DNA of 46,744 nucleotides from Bacteroidia bacterium (GCA_025362575.1 JANYIQ010000248.1:1-46744), one strand, 5' to 3'. Positions 24,652 through 33,620 are shown, counted from the first letter of the stretch. Made by a program: numbers and translations. The notes: a model not told the origin generated them from the letters alone.

Positions 24652-25992
24652 ATGGGAAAGATCGGATTAATCATAAAGCGCGAAATATTTTCTAAGCTAC
24701 GCAACAAAACGTTCATCATCATGACCTTTTTAGCGCCGGTTCTGGTTGCTGCTTTCTTTGCCATTGTGATCTGGATGAGCATGTCGGATAAGGCAGAACA
24801 GAACATTGTGGTAATTGATGAAACCGAATTCTTTAAAGATAAATTGGCAGGAAACGATTACATCAGTTTTACTTATTCTCACGATAGTTTGGATAAAGCC
24901 CTTGATAAATTTTACGCTTCCGATAAAACCTGCATACTTTACATTCCTTCCAATCTGATCAGCGGTGCAGATGGAGCCATAAAAATATTTTACAAAAAAG
25001 CACCGGGTTTTGCGCCTCAAACCTATATAAAAAGTCAGGTTGAGAAAATTTTGTACGAATATAAATTAAAGGCTAACAACATTGATCCAACCATAATTCA
25101 TAATGCCAAGCAAGCCATAAAATTAATTACCGAAAAAGTAAATGAAAAAGGTGAGCATGCCGAGCAAATGACGGCTTTTGCAAGTATACTGGGTTTTTTC
25201 TGTGGTTTGTTAATGTTCATGTTCATTATGATCTATGGAATGATGGTGTTTAGAAGTGTGATGGAAGAAAAAACAAATCGTATTGTTGAGATCATTATTT
25301 CTTCGGTTAAACCATTTCAGTTAATGCTTGGAAAGATCTTAGGCATTGCTATTTTGGGGATCATGCAATTCATTGTGATGGGATTGATCTCATTTGCTTT
25401 GACAACAGTTCTGTCTTCAGCCTTATTAAAAGATGTGCAAAAAGACATGGTGAAGTTCAATGAGCAGAAAGCCCAGGTGATGAAGAACGGAACCACTGCT
25501 AACTTGGATAAACTTGATCCAATGCAAGATAAGCTGGAAGTTTTTGAAGTGCTCGGACAAATTAAACAGCTTAATTTTGTAGAGATCTTCATTTGTTTCG
25601 TTATTTATTTTTTGGCAGGATATTTATTTTACAGCTCCATTCTTGCGGCAATTGGTTCTGCTGTTGATTCTGAATCCGACTCACAACAATTTATGATGCC
25701 GGTAATGCTGCCACTCATTTCAGGATATGTTATTGCCGCGCAAATGATGTCGAACCCCGAAAGCAACTTGGCCACCTGGGGTTCAATGATACCGTTCACC
25801 TCGCCAATCGTTATGATGGCGCGTATACCGCATGGTGTACCAATTTGGGAGATCTTAATTTCCATGACCTTATTGATACTTTCTTTCTTAGGAACCGCCT
25901 GGTTAGCCGGTAAAATTTATCGCGTTGGTATTTTAATGTACGGCAAAAAAACCAGCTGGAAAGAGTTGTCGAAGTGGATCTTTTATAAATAA
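24652..25992 (+). CDS. ABC-2 type permease (NatB-like)
   Basis: This 446-residue protein starts MGKIGLIIKREIFSKLRNKT, has one N-terminal membrane segment (about 22-42), a large extracytoplasmic domain (about 45-175), and then five or six segments from about residue 180. The conserved EEKTNRIVEIIISSVKPFQL motif after the second segment marks the ABC2_membrane_3/NatB group. It pairs with the ATPase just upstream. No signal-peptide-bearing partner or regulator is adjacent. The substrate is unknown. Confidence 0.92.
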   Translation: MGKIGLIIKREIFSKLRNKTFIIMTFLAPVLVAAFFAIVIWMSMSDKAEQNIVVIDETEFFKDKLAGNDYISFTYSHDSLDKALDKFYASDKTCILYIPSNLISGADGAIKIFYKKAPGFAPQTYIKSQVEKILYEYKLKANNIDPTIIHNAKQAIKLITEKVNEKGEHAEQMTAFASILGFFCGLLMFMFIMIYGMMVFRSVMEEKTNRIVEIIISSVKPFQLMLGKILGIAILGIMQFIVMGLISFALTTVLSSALLKDVQKDMVKFNEQKAQVMKNGTTANLDKLDPMQDKLEVFEVLGQIKQLNFVEIFICFVIYFLAGYLFYSSILAAIGSAVDSESDSQQFMMPVMLPLISGYVIAAQMMSNPESNLATWGSMIPFTSPIVMMARIPHGVPIWEILISMTLLILSFLGTAWLAGKIYRVGILMYGKKTSWKELSKWIFYK

Positions 25993-26018
25993 TTCAATTT
26001 TTGATAGACCCTTACTTA

Positions 26019-27122
26019 TTACTGTTTCACAACAAATTTCCGTCTCGCATAAGTGTTTTCCGAATGGATACTGAGAATGTAAAGTCCATTGGAAAAGTCT
26101 GCCGTAGGAATTTTAAATCCATTAATGCTCTGCTGAAAAGTAAAATATTCTTCATGAATGATCCGGCCTATCGGATCATAAATAGTAACCAGAAAATCAG
26201 CATTTGTAAATGAATTGTAAAACACATTCAGAGAGCCGTTTTCAATCGGATTTGGTATTATGGCCATGTTAGAAATGAAGGTCAGATTGGCTGGCAATGG
26301 CAGCGAAATTATTCTAATACTGTCTGAATGAGATGCAGGCCCGCAGGAATTAACTACCGTTAAACTTATGTTGTATGCCGCTGTCGAATCTTTATAAACA
26401 TGCATCGTATCTTTTCCGGTGGCATAATTGGTAATAGGGTTGAACGGATCGTTAAAACTCCAGTAGTAATTGGTGGAGGCCCCTCCATAATTCGCGTGTA
26501 CAAAAACTGTATCATACGAGATTGTATATGTAAACAAAGGATTTACATAACTCTTGGTGTCAACATAAATAGTTTTAGTTATCGTATCCGATTTAAAGCC
26601 ATTGTATGAAATTAACTTAACCTGATAATGCCCGGTATCTGCATACTGATGAGCAGGTGTAAAAAGAGTTGATGTATTTCCGTCTCCAAAATCCCACATA
26701 AAAGACATAGCACATAAAGAATTATTCGGAAAAATATTTGAACATCGTATAAAATCAAAGTCGGCTTTTGTAACCGTATCAATGGTTATGGGTTTTGTTA
26801 GAATTATGTCATGGTTATTGTAGGCATGCAGACTTACGTAATAAGTTCCCGGACCGGGAAATAGAAAACAAATGTTCGTATCATTTGAAGTATAGAGTGT
26901 AGTTGGATGCGAGACACCTTGTACAACTGTCCAAGTGTAAGTATTGCCCATCATGGTCTGGTTAATAAAACACGTTGTATCACCCACGCATGCGTTTTTC
27001 CATGAAAAATGCACATCGGGAGGGAGATTTTCGATCGATCCCGCAGCACCGATCTTATTTTGTGCAAAGTAGGTCAATGGTAAAAACAACATCAACAAAA
27101 AGTATGTGATATTTTTTTTCAT
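26019..27122 (-). CDS. Secreted PKD-domain protein with T9SS type A sorting domain
   Basis: This 367-residue protein has signal peptide MKKNITYFLLMLFLPLTYFA, followed by two or three PKD-like domains: HFSWKNACVGDTTCFIN, FMWDFGDGNTSTLFTPAHQY and YYWSFNDPFN. The C-terminal 80 residues are a type A T9SS domain (IIPNPIENGSLNVFY, IYDPIGRIIHEEYF, FSNGLYILSIHSEN, RRKFVVKQ). It is the last gene of a three-gene minus operon with a barrel protein and a lipoprotein (gaps of 3 and 0 bases). Likely role: surface-exposed binding or structural protein working with the barrel. Convergent with the ABC permease, 26 bases apart. Confidence 0.85.
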   Translation of the reverse strand: MKKNITYFLLMLFLPLTYFAQNKIGAAGSIENLPPDVHFSWKNACVGDTTCFINQTMMGNTYTWTVVQGVSHPTTLYTSNDTNICFLFPGPGTYYVSLHAYNNHDIILTKPITIDTVTKADFDFIRCSNIFPNNSLCAMSFMWDFGDGNTSTLFTPAHQYADTGHYQVKLISYNGFKSDTITKTIYVDTKSYVNPLFTYTISYDTVFVHANYGGASTNYYWSFNDPFNPITNYATGKDTMHVYKDSTAAYNISLTVVNSCGPASHSDSIRIISLPLPANLTFISNMAIIPNPIENGSLNVFYNSFTNADFLVTIYDPIGRIIHEEYFTFQQSINGFKIPTADFSNGLYILSIHSENTYARRKFVVKQ

Positions 27123-27125
27123 TTA

Positions 27126-28073
27126 CTACTTAGGTTCTGTTTTTTTATGCAACTCAAAAACTTTGCTAACCGAAAAACTGAAGGCATATTTTGAGGCCAA
27201 TTGAGTTCCACTATAATACTGGTAAATGGGCAAGTCACCGTATAAAGAAAAGCTTAGTTCGTTTTTTAAGTTCAGAGAAATACCGGGGCTGGCAAAAAAA
27301 CGATAGGAGCTGCTCGAGAACATGCTTGTATTGTGTATCCTGTCGCAATCTTTATTTTCATTACGCAGCATTACAATAATTGATAATTCTTTATACACTT
27401 TAAATACAGTACCTATACTGTTAATGTTGGAGGTTCCGTATTGAAATCCTTGTGGGTTGGCACCATTGAAGTCCGTTCTTGAATTGATCAAGAACGAATT
27501 TTGTTTATTATTAAACGGTTTTATCTGTGCATATAAAACAAAAATGCCTCCACACGCACCAGTGCCTGGTTGAACATCACGTGGCAACTGAACATTGCTG
27601 TTACTTAACTGATAGGCCCCCGTTGGAACTTTAACGCCAAGTGATGTTGTAAGACTAAACTTATTGTTTTTTGAATTGAAAAAATTATATTTTAAAAACG
27701 CTTCCATATCAGCAAATCCTTGCGCATAGAATTGCTGTTGTCCAATAACAGGCACATCAAAATTCTCGACTTTCGCAGTATAGTAACCAAGACTGACTTG
27801 TGTCGTAATTTTATTGGTCAATCCGTAAGAAAAATTGGTTCCGGCATAATCAGCGTAATCATTAATTAAATAAGAAAAATTTGAGGGTTGTGAACCGTTA
27901 TAATATTTATCGGAGTAATTTCTTTTAAAGAATGAGAATACCAGTAAATCACCCTTTTCTAGAACACCAAAATTAGCAGTGCCTGGTGCACAACATCCGG
28001 AACTACAACATTGTGAAAAGGAACTGTAGTTTAATGAAATAAAGAAGGCAAATATGAAACAACGCCAATTCAT
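27126..28073 (-). CDS. Outer-membrane beta-barrel protein with Cys-rich mature N-terminus
   Basis: The 315-residue product has a signal peptide ending near NYSSFSQ, at once followed by CCSSGCCAPGTANFG, which puts four cysteines at the start of the mature protein. The rest consists of alternating amphipathic strands rich in aromatic residues (for example FSLTTSLGVKVPTG, ELSFSLYGDLPIYQYY), as in transporter-like barrels, and ends in FSVSKVFELH. I know of no assigned function. The Cys cluster suggests metal or redox binding, but this is inference. It lies between the lipoprotein (adjacent, no gap) and the PKD protein. Confidence 0.7.
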   Translation of the reverse strand: MNWRCFIFAFFISLNYSSFSQCCSSGCCAPGTANFGVLEKGDLLVFSFFKRNYSDKYYNGSQPSNFSYLINDYADYAGTNFSYGLTNKITTQVSLGYYTAKVENFDVPVIGQQQFYAQGFADMEAFLKYNFFNSKNNKFSLTTSLGVKVPTGAYQLSNSNVQLPRDVQPGTGACGGIFVLYAQIKPFNNKQNSFLINSRTDFNGANPQGFQYGTSNINSIGTVFKVYKELSIIVMLRNENKDCDRIHNTSMFSSSSYRFFASPGISLNLKNELSFSLYGDLPIYQYYSGTQLASKYAFSFSVSKVFELHKKTEPK

Positions 28074-28451
28074 TTAATCGGTTACTGTAATTGGAACAGT
28101 AATTGTTAAAGAATTTGTTCCGTCGGAAACTGTACAGGTAATTTGATAAGTGCCTAAACAAGAATCACTATAATAAACCGAGTAACCGGTTCCGAAAATA
28201 TCTCCGTGTGGCGTAGCCCATTTGTAAGTCAGGTTCTTCCCGGTAGCAATGGCTATCACTTTAGCTACAGTTCCTTTTTTTACAGGATTGGGATCGATTT
28301 GAATATCTGTAAATGAAAAGGGGCCATTAGTTGAACTTACTGAGGCATTTTGAGAATAATGGGTACTTGTACCATGTGGTATATTAACGGCATCTTTTTT
28401 ACACCCAATGAGGAACGCCAATAAGAAAAGAAAAGCAAATGTTTTAAGCAT
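28074..28451 (-). CDS. Lipoprotein with a single Ig/PKD-like domain
   Basis: This 125-residue protein starts MLKTFAFLFLLAFLIGCKKD, with a lipobox whose cysteine is residue 17. After a short Ser/Asn-rich linker, residues about 48-125 form one PKD-like fold (IQIDPNPVKKGTVAKV, LTYKWATPHGDI, TYQITCTVSDGTNSL). First gene of the operon. It probably sits on the periplasmic or outer face of the outer membrane beside the barrel. Function unknown. Confidence 0.8.
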   Translation of the reverse strand: MLKTFAFLFLLAFLIGCKKDAVNIPHGTSTHYSQNASVSSTNGPFSFTDIQIDPNPVKKGTVAKVIAIATGKNLTYKWATPHGDIFGTGYSVYYSDSCLGTYQITCTVSDGTNSLTITVPITVTD

Positions 28452-28633
28452 CTTTTTACTAAAATTAGCCGGTGAAAGACCAAAGATCCATTTTAGAGGG
28501 TCTTATTATTCATAATTTACGGAATTCTATCCTTTTCTTGGGCCAATCTTATCTTTTATTTTAGTATTTATAAACCTAAGTTTTTTAATACCCAATTAAA
28601 CCTTTCTGCATTTCTATAGTCTAAAGTTGAGAT

Positions 28634-29761
28634 ATGACTATACGCCTTTTATTATTAGCAGATATAAATTCCGTTCACACCCAAAAATGGGCTGTAGGAT
28701 TAGCCAATAAGGGCTTTGAGATCGGTATTTTTAGTTTGAACCGTACTGAGAGCAATTGGTTCAATGAGCACGAAAACATTAGCTGTGTTTATATGCCTGA
28801 TGAAAAACTAAACACGAATAGTTTTTTTACAAAAATTAACTACCTCAGTTTTTTGCCAAGATTGTTATCGAAAATAAAGAGCTTTAAGCCAGATGTTGTA
28901 CACGCACATTATGCCAGCAGTTATGGTTTGTTAGGTGCACTCAGTAATTTTCATCCTTTTGTTATTTCGGCCTGGGGAACAGACATCATGCGTTTTCCGC
29001 AGAAAAACTTTTTGTGTAAAGAAATTATAAAGTACAGTTTAAATAGAGCTGATGTTGTTTGTGCCACCTCCGAAACCTTAAAAAGTTACATTTCCGAACT
29101 AAGTGATAAAAGAGTAGAAGTTATCCCGTTTGGTGTTGACTTTAATAAATTCTACAAACAAGCAAGATCAAAAAACCAGAACACTTTTACCATTGGTTGT
29201 GTTAAGGCTCTTGAAAAAATTTACAACATCAATTCACTGCTCATTGCTTTTTCATATCTCAAAGAAAAATATCGCGATAAGAATTTGAAGCTTGAGATCA
29301 TTGGCAGCGGAAGTGAAGAAGTGAATTTAAAGGCCAAAGTATACGAGTTGAATTTGTCGCAGAGCGTAGTTTTTAAAGGTAAAGTAGAACATTCGCAAAT
29401 GGCCGATTGCATAAACAAATTTGATGTGCTGGTTAATTTATCGGAATACGAAAGTTTTGGTGTTTGTGTTGTTGAAGCCATGGCCTGTGAAGTGCCTGTG
29501 ATAGTGAGTAATGCCGAGGGTTTGGTAGAAGTAGTAAATAATAAGTCTTGCGGTAACATGGTAGAAGCACATAACATAGGACAAATAGTTTTTGCTCTTG
29601 AAAAATACCTGTGTTGCGAAAGTTTAGGAAGGGCTATTGCGGGAAACGCACTCGACAGGGTTAAAAATTTGTACAACTGGGAAAATAATCTGCAACAAAT
29701 GGTGCATGTTTATCAGGATGTGTTAGGCTCTGAGCATGTTTTAGAACCTATTTTGGTTTAG
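28634..29761 (+). CDS. Glycosyltransferase, family 4
   Basis: This 375-residue GT-B enzyme starts MTIRLLLLADINSVHTQKWA. The N-terminal half contains DVVHAHYASSYGLLGAL and ISAWGTDIMRFP; the C-terminal half has VIPFGVDFNKF, LEIIGSGSEE, VFKGKVEHSQM and the donor-site E-x7-E motif ESFGVCVVEAM. GT4 enzymes transfer sugars retaining configuration, often in capsule or lipopolysaccharide synthesis. The gene is isolated, with no polysaccharide cluster beside it, so the acceptor is unknown. The spacer 28452-28633 between this gene and the divergent lipoprotein holds no other gene and no convincing promoter. Confidence 0.92.
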   Translation: MTIRLLLLADINSVHTQKWAVGLANKGFEIGIFSLNRTESNWFNEHENISCVYMPDEKLNTNSFFTKINYLSFLPRLLSKIKSFKPDVVHAHYASSYGLLGALSNFHPFVISAWGTDIMRFPQKNFLCKEIIKYSLNRADVVCATSETLKSYISELSDKRVEVIPFGVDFNKFYKQARSKNQNTFTIGCVKALEKIYNINSLLIAFSYLKEKYRDKNLKLEIIGSGSEEVNLKAKVYELNLSQSVVFKGKVEHSQMADCINKFDVLVNLSEYESFGVCVVEAMACEVPVIVSNAEGLVEVVNNKSCGNMVEAHNIGQIVFALEKYLCCESLGRAIAGNALDRVKNLYNWENNLQQMVHVYQDVLGSEHVLEPILV

Positions 29762-29766
29762 AGGGG

Positions 29767-29786
29767 CCTGCCTGCGGGTAGGCAGG
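29767..29786. repeat. CCTGCC...GGCAGG palindrome, copy 3
   Basis: CCTGCCTGCGGGTAGGCAGG starts 6 bases after the glycosyltransferase stop and differs by one base from 15191-15210. Confidence 0.75.
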
Positions 29787-29851
29787 GAACGCTGATGATT
29801 AAGATTTGGTTATGTTTTTTTTTTTTATGTTTGGTTGATAAAATTTTAAAC

Positions 29852-30073
29852 ATGAAAAAAATTATTACTTTAAGTCTAGTCATAATAAGTGTATTTAGTT
29901 CTTGCACAAAATGCCGTAATTGTACTTGCTCATTAAATGGTGTTAGTACAAAAGAAAGCCAGTGTTTTAGTGGAATTGACAATACTAAAAAAGAAGAGTT
30001 GGATAAATGGCAAAGTAAACTTATTAAAGATAAAGGTTACGATTATTGTGCCTGTATAGATTCAAACCACTAG
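29852..30073 (+). CDS. Small Cys-rich lipoprotein
   Basis: The frame is open from 29795, but the ATG at 29852 gives a proper lipoprotein signal, MKKIITLSLVIISVFSSC, so I use it; 73 residues. The mature part opens with C-x2-C-x2-C-x-C (CTKCRNCTC) and has three further cysteines (QCFSG, YCACID), suggesting disulfides or metal binding. No known family is recognised. It stands alone after the glycosyltransferase and before a repeat element. Confidence 0.6.
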   Translation: MKKIITLSLVIISVFSSCTKCRNCTCSLNGVSTKESQCFSGIDNTKKEELDKWQSKLIKDKGYDYCACIDSNH

Positions 30074-30107
30074 TAAATTATTTTTCGACTAACAGTCTTA
30101 ATCTAAG

Positions 30108-30193
30108 AAGAAGCGCGAGGGATTGTAGCGGAAAGCCCACAGCCCGGAGGGCGAGGACTTGAAGCGAAAAGCCCGGCCGGAAGGCGCGCCCTA
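30108..30193. repeat. G+C-rich repeat beginning at the trmH-family stop codon
   Basis: On the minus strand the element starts TAGGGCGCGCCTTCCGG, where TAG is the methyltransferase stop. It contains two related units with GGGCTTTTCGCTTCAAGTCC and GGGCTTTCCGCTACAATCCC. The base composition is much richer in G+C than its surroundings. A related unit lies at 46010-46051. Confidence 0.7.
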
Positions 30194-30721
30194 ACCTAAA
30201 TAACCCTTCGCCACTTCCCAAACAGCTATACCAATACTCACTGAAACATTTAAGGAATGCTTAGTTCCCAATTGTGGAATTTCAATGCTACCATCGCATA
30301 AATTCACAACATCTTGTTCAACACCGTATACTTCGTTGCCAAAAACCAAGGCAATTGCTTCGTTTTTTGTGGGTTTAAAATTCTCAAGCGAAATGCTTTT
30401 CTCAACCTGCTCGATAGCGTAAACTTTATGTTTAGTTTCTTTTAAATCTTCAATGGCTTCTTTGGTGGTTTTAAAGTAGGTCCAGCTTACTGTTTCAGTT
30501 GCTCCTAAAGCTGTTTTTTCAATTTCGGGTTTAGGGGGCTGACCGGTTAGTCCGCATAAATAAATATGATCCACCAGAAAAGCATCGGCCGTTCTAAAGG
30601 CAGAACCCACGTTATTCAGACTCCTGATATTATCTAAAACTATGATTATAGGCAGTTTTTGGCTTTGTTTAAATTCTGTAATGCTTTTACGGCCTAAATC
30701 CTCGTTTTTTATTTTTTGCAT
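30191..30721 (-). CDS. RNA 2'-O-methyltransferase, SpoU/TrmH family
   Basis: I start at the ATG at 30721 (an in-frame TTG lies at 30727), giving 176 residues. SPOUT motif 1 is LDNIRSLNNVGSAFRTADAF, motif 2 is LVFGNEVYGV, and motif 3 is IPQLGTKHSLNVSVSIGIAV, together forming the knotted SAM site. It lacks the N-terminal substrate-binding domain of RlmB and is close to TrmH/TrmL in size. The target may be tRNA or rRNA. The stop TAG is part of the repeat at 30108-30193. The -7 element lies 3 bases upstream of the ATG. Confidence 0.92.
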   Translation of the reverse strand: MQKIKNEDLGRKSITEFKQSQKLPIIIVLDNIRSLNNVGSAFRTADAFLVDHIYLCGLTGQPPKPEIEKTALGATETVSWTYFKTTKEAIEDLKETKHKVYAIEQVEKSISLENFKPTKNEAIALVFGNEVYGVEQDVVNLCDGSIEIPQLGTKHSLNVSVSIGIAVWEVAKGYLG

Positions 30722-30724
30722 AGG

Positions 30725-30732
30725 CAAAAATA
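30725..30732 (-). promoter_or_regulatory. -7 element directly at the SpoU-methyltransferase start
   Basis: On the minus strand TATTTTTG, a perfect TAnnTTTG, ends 3 bases before the ATG at 30721. The transcript would begin at or just inside the start codon. No good -33 TTTG is seen. Confidence 0.4.
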
Positions 30733-30824
30733 GCTATCTTTAACCATTGATTTTTAATTAAATTATGGGTTCAATTAAAGCCCCTAAATTTCGTAAGAAC
30801 GATTAAAAATCAAACTGTAAACCT

Positions 30825-31811
30825 ATGAAAATCAGTAAGGAGTTTAAGATAGGGGTAGTTGTTTTGGCTGCCATTGCCGCTTTTATTTGGGGCATAAATT
30901 TCTTGAAAGGCACTAACATTTTCTCTAAACAAAACTGCATTTACGCTGTTTACCCAAAGATCGATGGTTTGTTAGAGGCTAATCCTATTCAAATTAATGG
31001 TTACAAGGTTGGGCAGGTTAGTGAAATAAGCCTTATTCACCGTAATGGTATGAATCCGATTCTGGTGAAATTCTTATTAACGGAAGATATTAAGATTCCA
31101 AAAAATTCTATTGCTAAAGTGGTAAGTTCCGACTTATTAGGAGCTAAAGTGGTTGAGATCTTATTTAGTGGTGAAACCGAATACATCAAATCGGGAGATA
31201 CTTTGATCGCTGAATCGGAAGAAGGCTTAAAGTCACAAGTAAGTAAACAATTAACACCATTACAGAAAAAAGCAGAAGGTTTGCTTTCTTCCATCGATTC
31301 GGTTATGACCATTGTGCAATTTGTGTTGAACGATAAGACCCGTGACAATTTAAGTAAATCGTTCGAGAGTATAAAAAAAGCAATTCAAAGTTTAGAGCAA
31401 ACCGCTTATAAACTGGATGATCTGATCGCAAGTGAAAAAGCAAAGATCTCCTCTATACTCACAAAACTAAACGCTGTAGCAGGGATGCTTGAAAATAATA
31501 CAGGAAAGATCGAGAACATTATTAATAATTTAAGTAACCTCTCGGATAGCTTATCGAAATCGCAATTAAAAGATGCGATCGCCGAAGCCGATAAAACCCT
31601 TAAGGAGTTAAATGTTTTGGTAACGCAAATAAATGCGGGACAAGGTTCTTTGGGTAAATTAGCCAAGAACGATTCTTTGTATAATAACCTGAACAAAGCC
31701 AGTGAAGATCTGGATAAGTTAATGAAAGACCTTCGTATAAATCCTGAACGTTACATTCACTTCTCTGTATTTGGAAGAAAAGAAAAGCAAAAGGATAAAC
31801 CTAAATTGTAA
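30825..31811 (+). CDS. MCE-domain (MlaD-like) protein
   Basis: This 328-residue protein starts MKISKEFKIGVVVLAAIAAF with a single membrane anchor (about 9-27). The MCE domain covers about 33-130 (IDGLLEANPIQINGYKVGQV, LLGAKVVEILFSG), followed by a long helical region with weak heptads to about 310. MCE proteins form hexameric rings that carry lipids between the membranes. No MlaE permease or MlaF ATPase gene is adjacent, so those must be encoded elsewhere. It starts an operon with Fe-S oxidoreductase genes 8 bases downstream. Confidence 0.9.
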   Translation: MKISKEFKIGVVVLAAIAAFIWGINFLKGTNIFSKQNCIYAVYPKIDGLLEANPIQINGYKVGQVSEISLIHRNGMNPILVKFLLTEDIKIPKNSIAKVVSSDLLGAKVVEILFSGETEYIKSGDTLIAESEEGLKSQVSKQLTPLQKKAEGLLSSIDSVMTIVQFVLNDKTRDNLSKSFESIKKAIQSLEQTAYKLDDLIASEKAKISSILTKLNAVAGMLENNTGKIENIINNLSNLSDSLSKSQLKDAIAEADKTLKELNVLVTQINAGQGSLGKLAKNDSLYNNLNKASEDLDKLMKDLRINPERYIHFSVFGRKEKQKDKPKL

Positions 31812-31819
31812 ATTGAAAC

Positions 31820-33145
31820 ATGATTTCTTCGATCATTTTTATAGTTCTGTTCCTTGTATCAGCAGCTTTTTTTACCATTAACATTAAAAAAATTCGCCGT
31901 AACGTTTTATTGGGAAGAGATATTTCCATAAAAGATAATGTTGGCGAGCGCATCAAAACAATGACACTGATCGCTTTTGGTCAGAAGAAAATGTTCACGC
32001 GGCCCATTCCGGCCATTCTGCATTTCTTTTTGTATGCGGCATTCATTATTACACAAATAGAATTAATTGAGATTATCTGGGATGGTGTTGCCGGAAGTCA
32101 CAGGGTATTCAGAGGTTCTTTAGGAGGGTTCTACACTTTTCTGGTGAGCTTCATTGAAATATTATCGGTATTAGCTTTTATTGGAACCATTGCATTTTTA
32201 TCGCGACGCAATTTATTAAAAGTTCCACGTTTGGTGAAAAGCGAATTAAATGGCTGGCCAAAACTCGATGCTAATCTTATTTTATTAAGTGAACTTACCC
32301 TCATTTGTTTTATTTTTATGATGAATGGTGCAGATGAAGTTTTATACAGCCGCGGATTATCTCACGCCGAAAATATAGGAGACGGTTCTTTAGGTTTAGC
32401 GATCAGTTCTCATTTAGGCCCGATGTTATTTGGCAATATGAGCGAAGGTGGATTGCATGCCGTCGAGCGCATTGGTTGGTGGGGACATATCTTCATGGTA
32501 TTCGGATTCCTGAATTATTTACCGATCTCTAAACACCTTCACATTTTGTTGGCTTTTCCAACAACTTATTTTTCGAACTTAAATGCAAAAGGAAGTTTCA
32601 GGAATTTATTTGAAGTAACGGATGTAGTGAAACCAAATTTCGATCCAAGCTATCAATCTGTGTTAGATCCAAACGCTCCTGTAAAATTCGGAGCTAAAGA
32701 TGTAATGGATCTTACCTGGAAACAACTATTGGATGCATACAGCTGCACTGAATGTGGAAGATGTACATCGGCTTGTCCGCAAAACACAACCGGCAAAAAA
32801 TTATCGCCGCGCAAGATCATGATGGATACCCGCGATCGTTTAACGGAAGTAGGGAAGAACATTGATAAGAACAATGGAACTTTTGTTGACGATGGAAAAG
32901 CATTATTAGGAGATTACATTACGGCCGAAGAAGTTTGGGCTTGTAATACCTGCAACGCATGTGTTCAAGAGTGTCCGATCAATATTGATCCGCTGGCGAT
33001 CATCATAGAATTACGCCAGCAATTGGTGTTAGAACAAAGCGCGGCGCCTGCAGCATTGAATAACATGTTTGGAAACGTTGAGAATAACGGCGCTCCATGG
33101 CAATTTTCTCCTGCAGACAGAGCAAATTGGATTAATGAACAGTAG
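31820..33145 (+). CDS. Membrane-bound 4Fe-4S oxidoreductase subunit (HdrE/HdrC fusion-like)
   Basis: This 441-residue protein has about five N-terminal membrane segments (to about 255) with several histidines (AILHFFLYA, HIFMVFGFL, KHLHILLAF) that could bind b-type heme, as in nitrate-reductase gamma-like domains. A soluble part carries two 4Fe-4S motifs, CTECGRCTSACP (about 310) and CNTCNACVQECPINIDP (about 376). Such proteins pass electrons between quinones and a CCG-domain partner. That partner is encoded at 33633, separated here by an intruding gene. The natural donor is unknown. Confidence 0.88.
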   Translation: MISSIIFIVLFLVSAAFFTINIKKIRRNVLLGRDISIKDNVGERIKTMTLIAFGQKKMFTRPIPAILHFFLYAAFIITQIELIEIIWDGVAGSHRVFRGSLGGFYTFLVSFIEILSVLAFIGTIAFLSRRNLLKVPRLVKSELNGWPKLDANLILLSELTLICFIFMMNGADEVLYSRGLSHAENIGDGSLGLAISSHLGPMLFGNMSEGGLHAVERIGWWGHIFMVFGFLNYLPISKHLHILLAFPTTYFSNLNAKGSFRNLFEVTDVVKPNFDPSYQSVLDPNAPVKFGAKDVMDLTWKQLLDAYSCTECGRCTSACPQNTTGKKLSPRKIMMDTRDRLTEVGKNIDKNNGTFVDDGKALLGDYITAEEVWACNTCNACVQECPINIDPLAIIIELRQQLVLEQSAAPAALNNMFGNVENNGAPWQFSPADRANWINEQ

Positions 33146-33200
33146 GCAGTTGGCAGGGCAGTCGAGAGTGAGTTGGCAGTGGCAGTTTGTAGTAAATTAG
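33144..33200. repeat. GCAGTTGGCAG-family repeat left of the four-helix-bundle gene
   Basis: Directly after the Fe-S gene stop are AGGCAGTTGGCAGGGCAG and AGTTGGCAGTGGCAGTTTGT. Inverted versions, CTGCCAACTGCTGCCGCAAA, lie at 33597-33616 at the end of the four-helix-bundle gene. Related sequence occurs at 13851-13894. Confidence 0.65.
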
Positions 33201-33220
33201 GTGAAGAAATAATAAGTGTA

Positions 33221-33620
33221 ATGAGTTCAAAAGAACATAAGGATTTAATAGTTTATCAAAAGGCTTAATAAAGCTGCTATGAAGATTTACGTGGAAACTA
33301 AAAAGTTCCCTAAAGAAGAGATGTACTCTTTAACCGATCAGATGCGGCGTTCGTCTCGTTCAGTTTGTGCCAATATTGCGGAAGGGTACAGAAAAAGAAT
33401 TTATCCTAAGCATTTTGTTTCTAAACTTACTGATTCTGATGGAGAATGTGCCGAAACAACAACTCATTTAGATTTTGCAAAAGATTGTGGTTATATGAAT
33501 GAAAAAATTCATACTGAATTAACTGATGAATATACACAAATTGGAAAAATGCTTGGTAGTATGATGTCGAACCCGGAAAAATTCGCTCCCAAAAAACTGC
33601 CAACTGCTGCCGCAAACTAA
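33221..33620 (+). pseudogene. Four-helix-bundle protein (23S rRNA intervening-sequence protein family), frameshifted near its start
   Basis: The ATG at 33221 gives MSSKEHKDLIVYQKA and then TAA TAA (33266-33271). Skipping one T at 33265-33266 continues as NKAAMKIYVETKKFPKEE in the frame that runs from 33279 to 33620. The N-terminal words KEHKDLIVYQKA and the later SLTDQMRRSSRSVCANIAEG and HLDFAKDCGYM are hallmarks of this family, so both halves belong to one gene of about 132 codons. A start at ATG 33279 would yield 113 residues lacking most of helix 1. Family members occur in 23S rRNA inserts and scattered through Bacteroidota chromosomes; their function is unclear. Its tail, KKLPTAAAN, is encoded by the flanking repeat. 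Confidence 0.8.

Noticed and set aside
29795-29851. Upstream in-frame ATG for the small lipoprotein
   Set aside because: The second ATG gives a standard lipoprotein signal; the longer form would put the lipobox too far inside.
33221-33620. Accessory variability determinant (Avd) of a diversity-generating retroelement
   Set aside because: Avd is related to this four-helix-bundle family, but no reverse transcriptase, template repeat or variable repeat is in the window.
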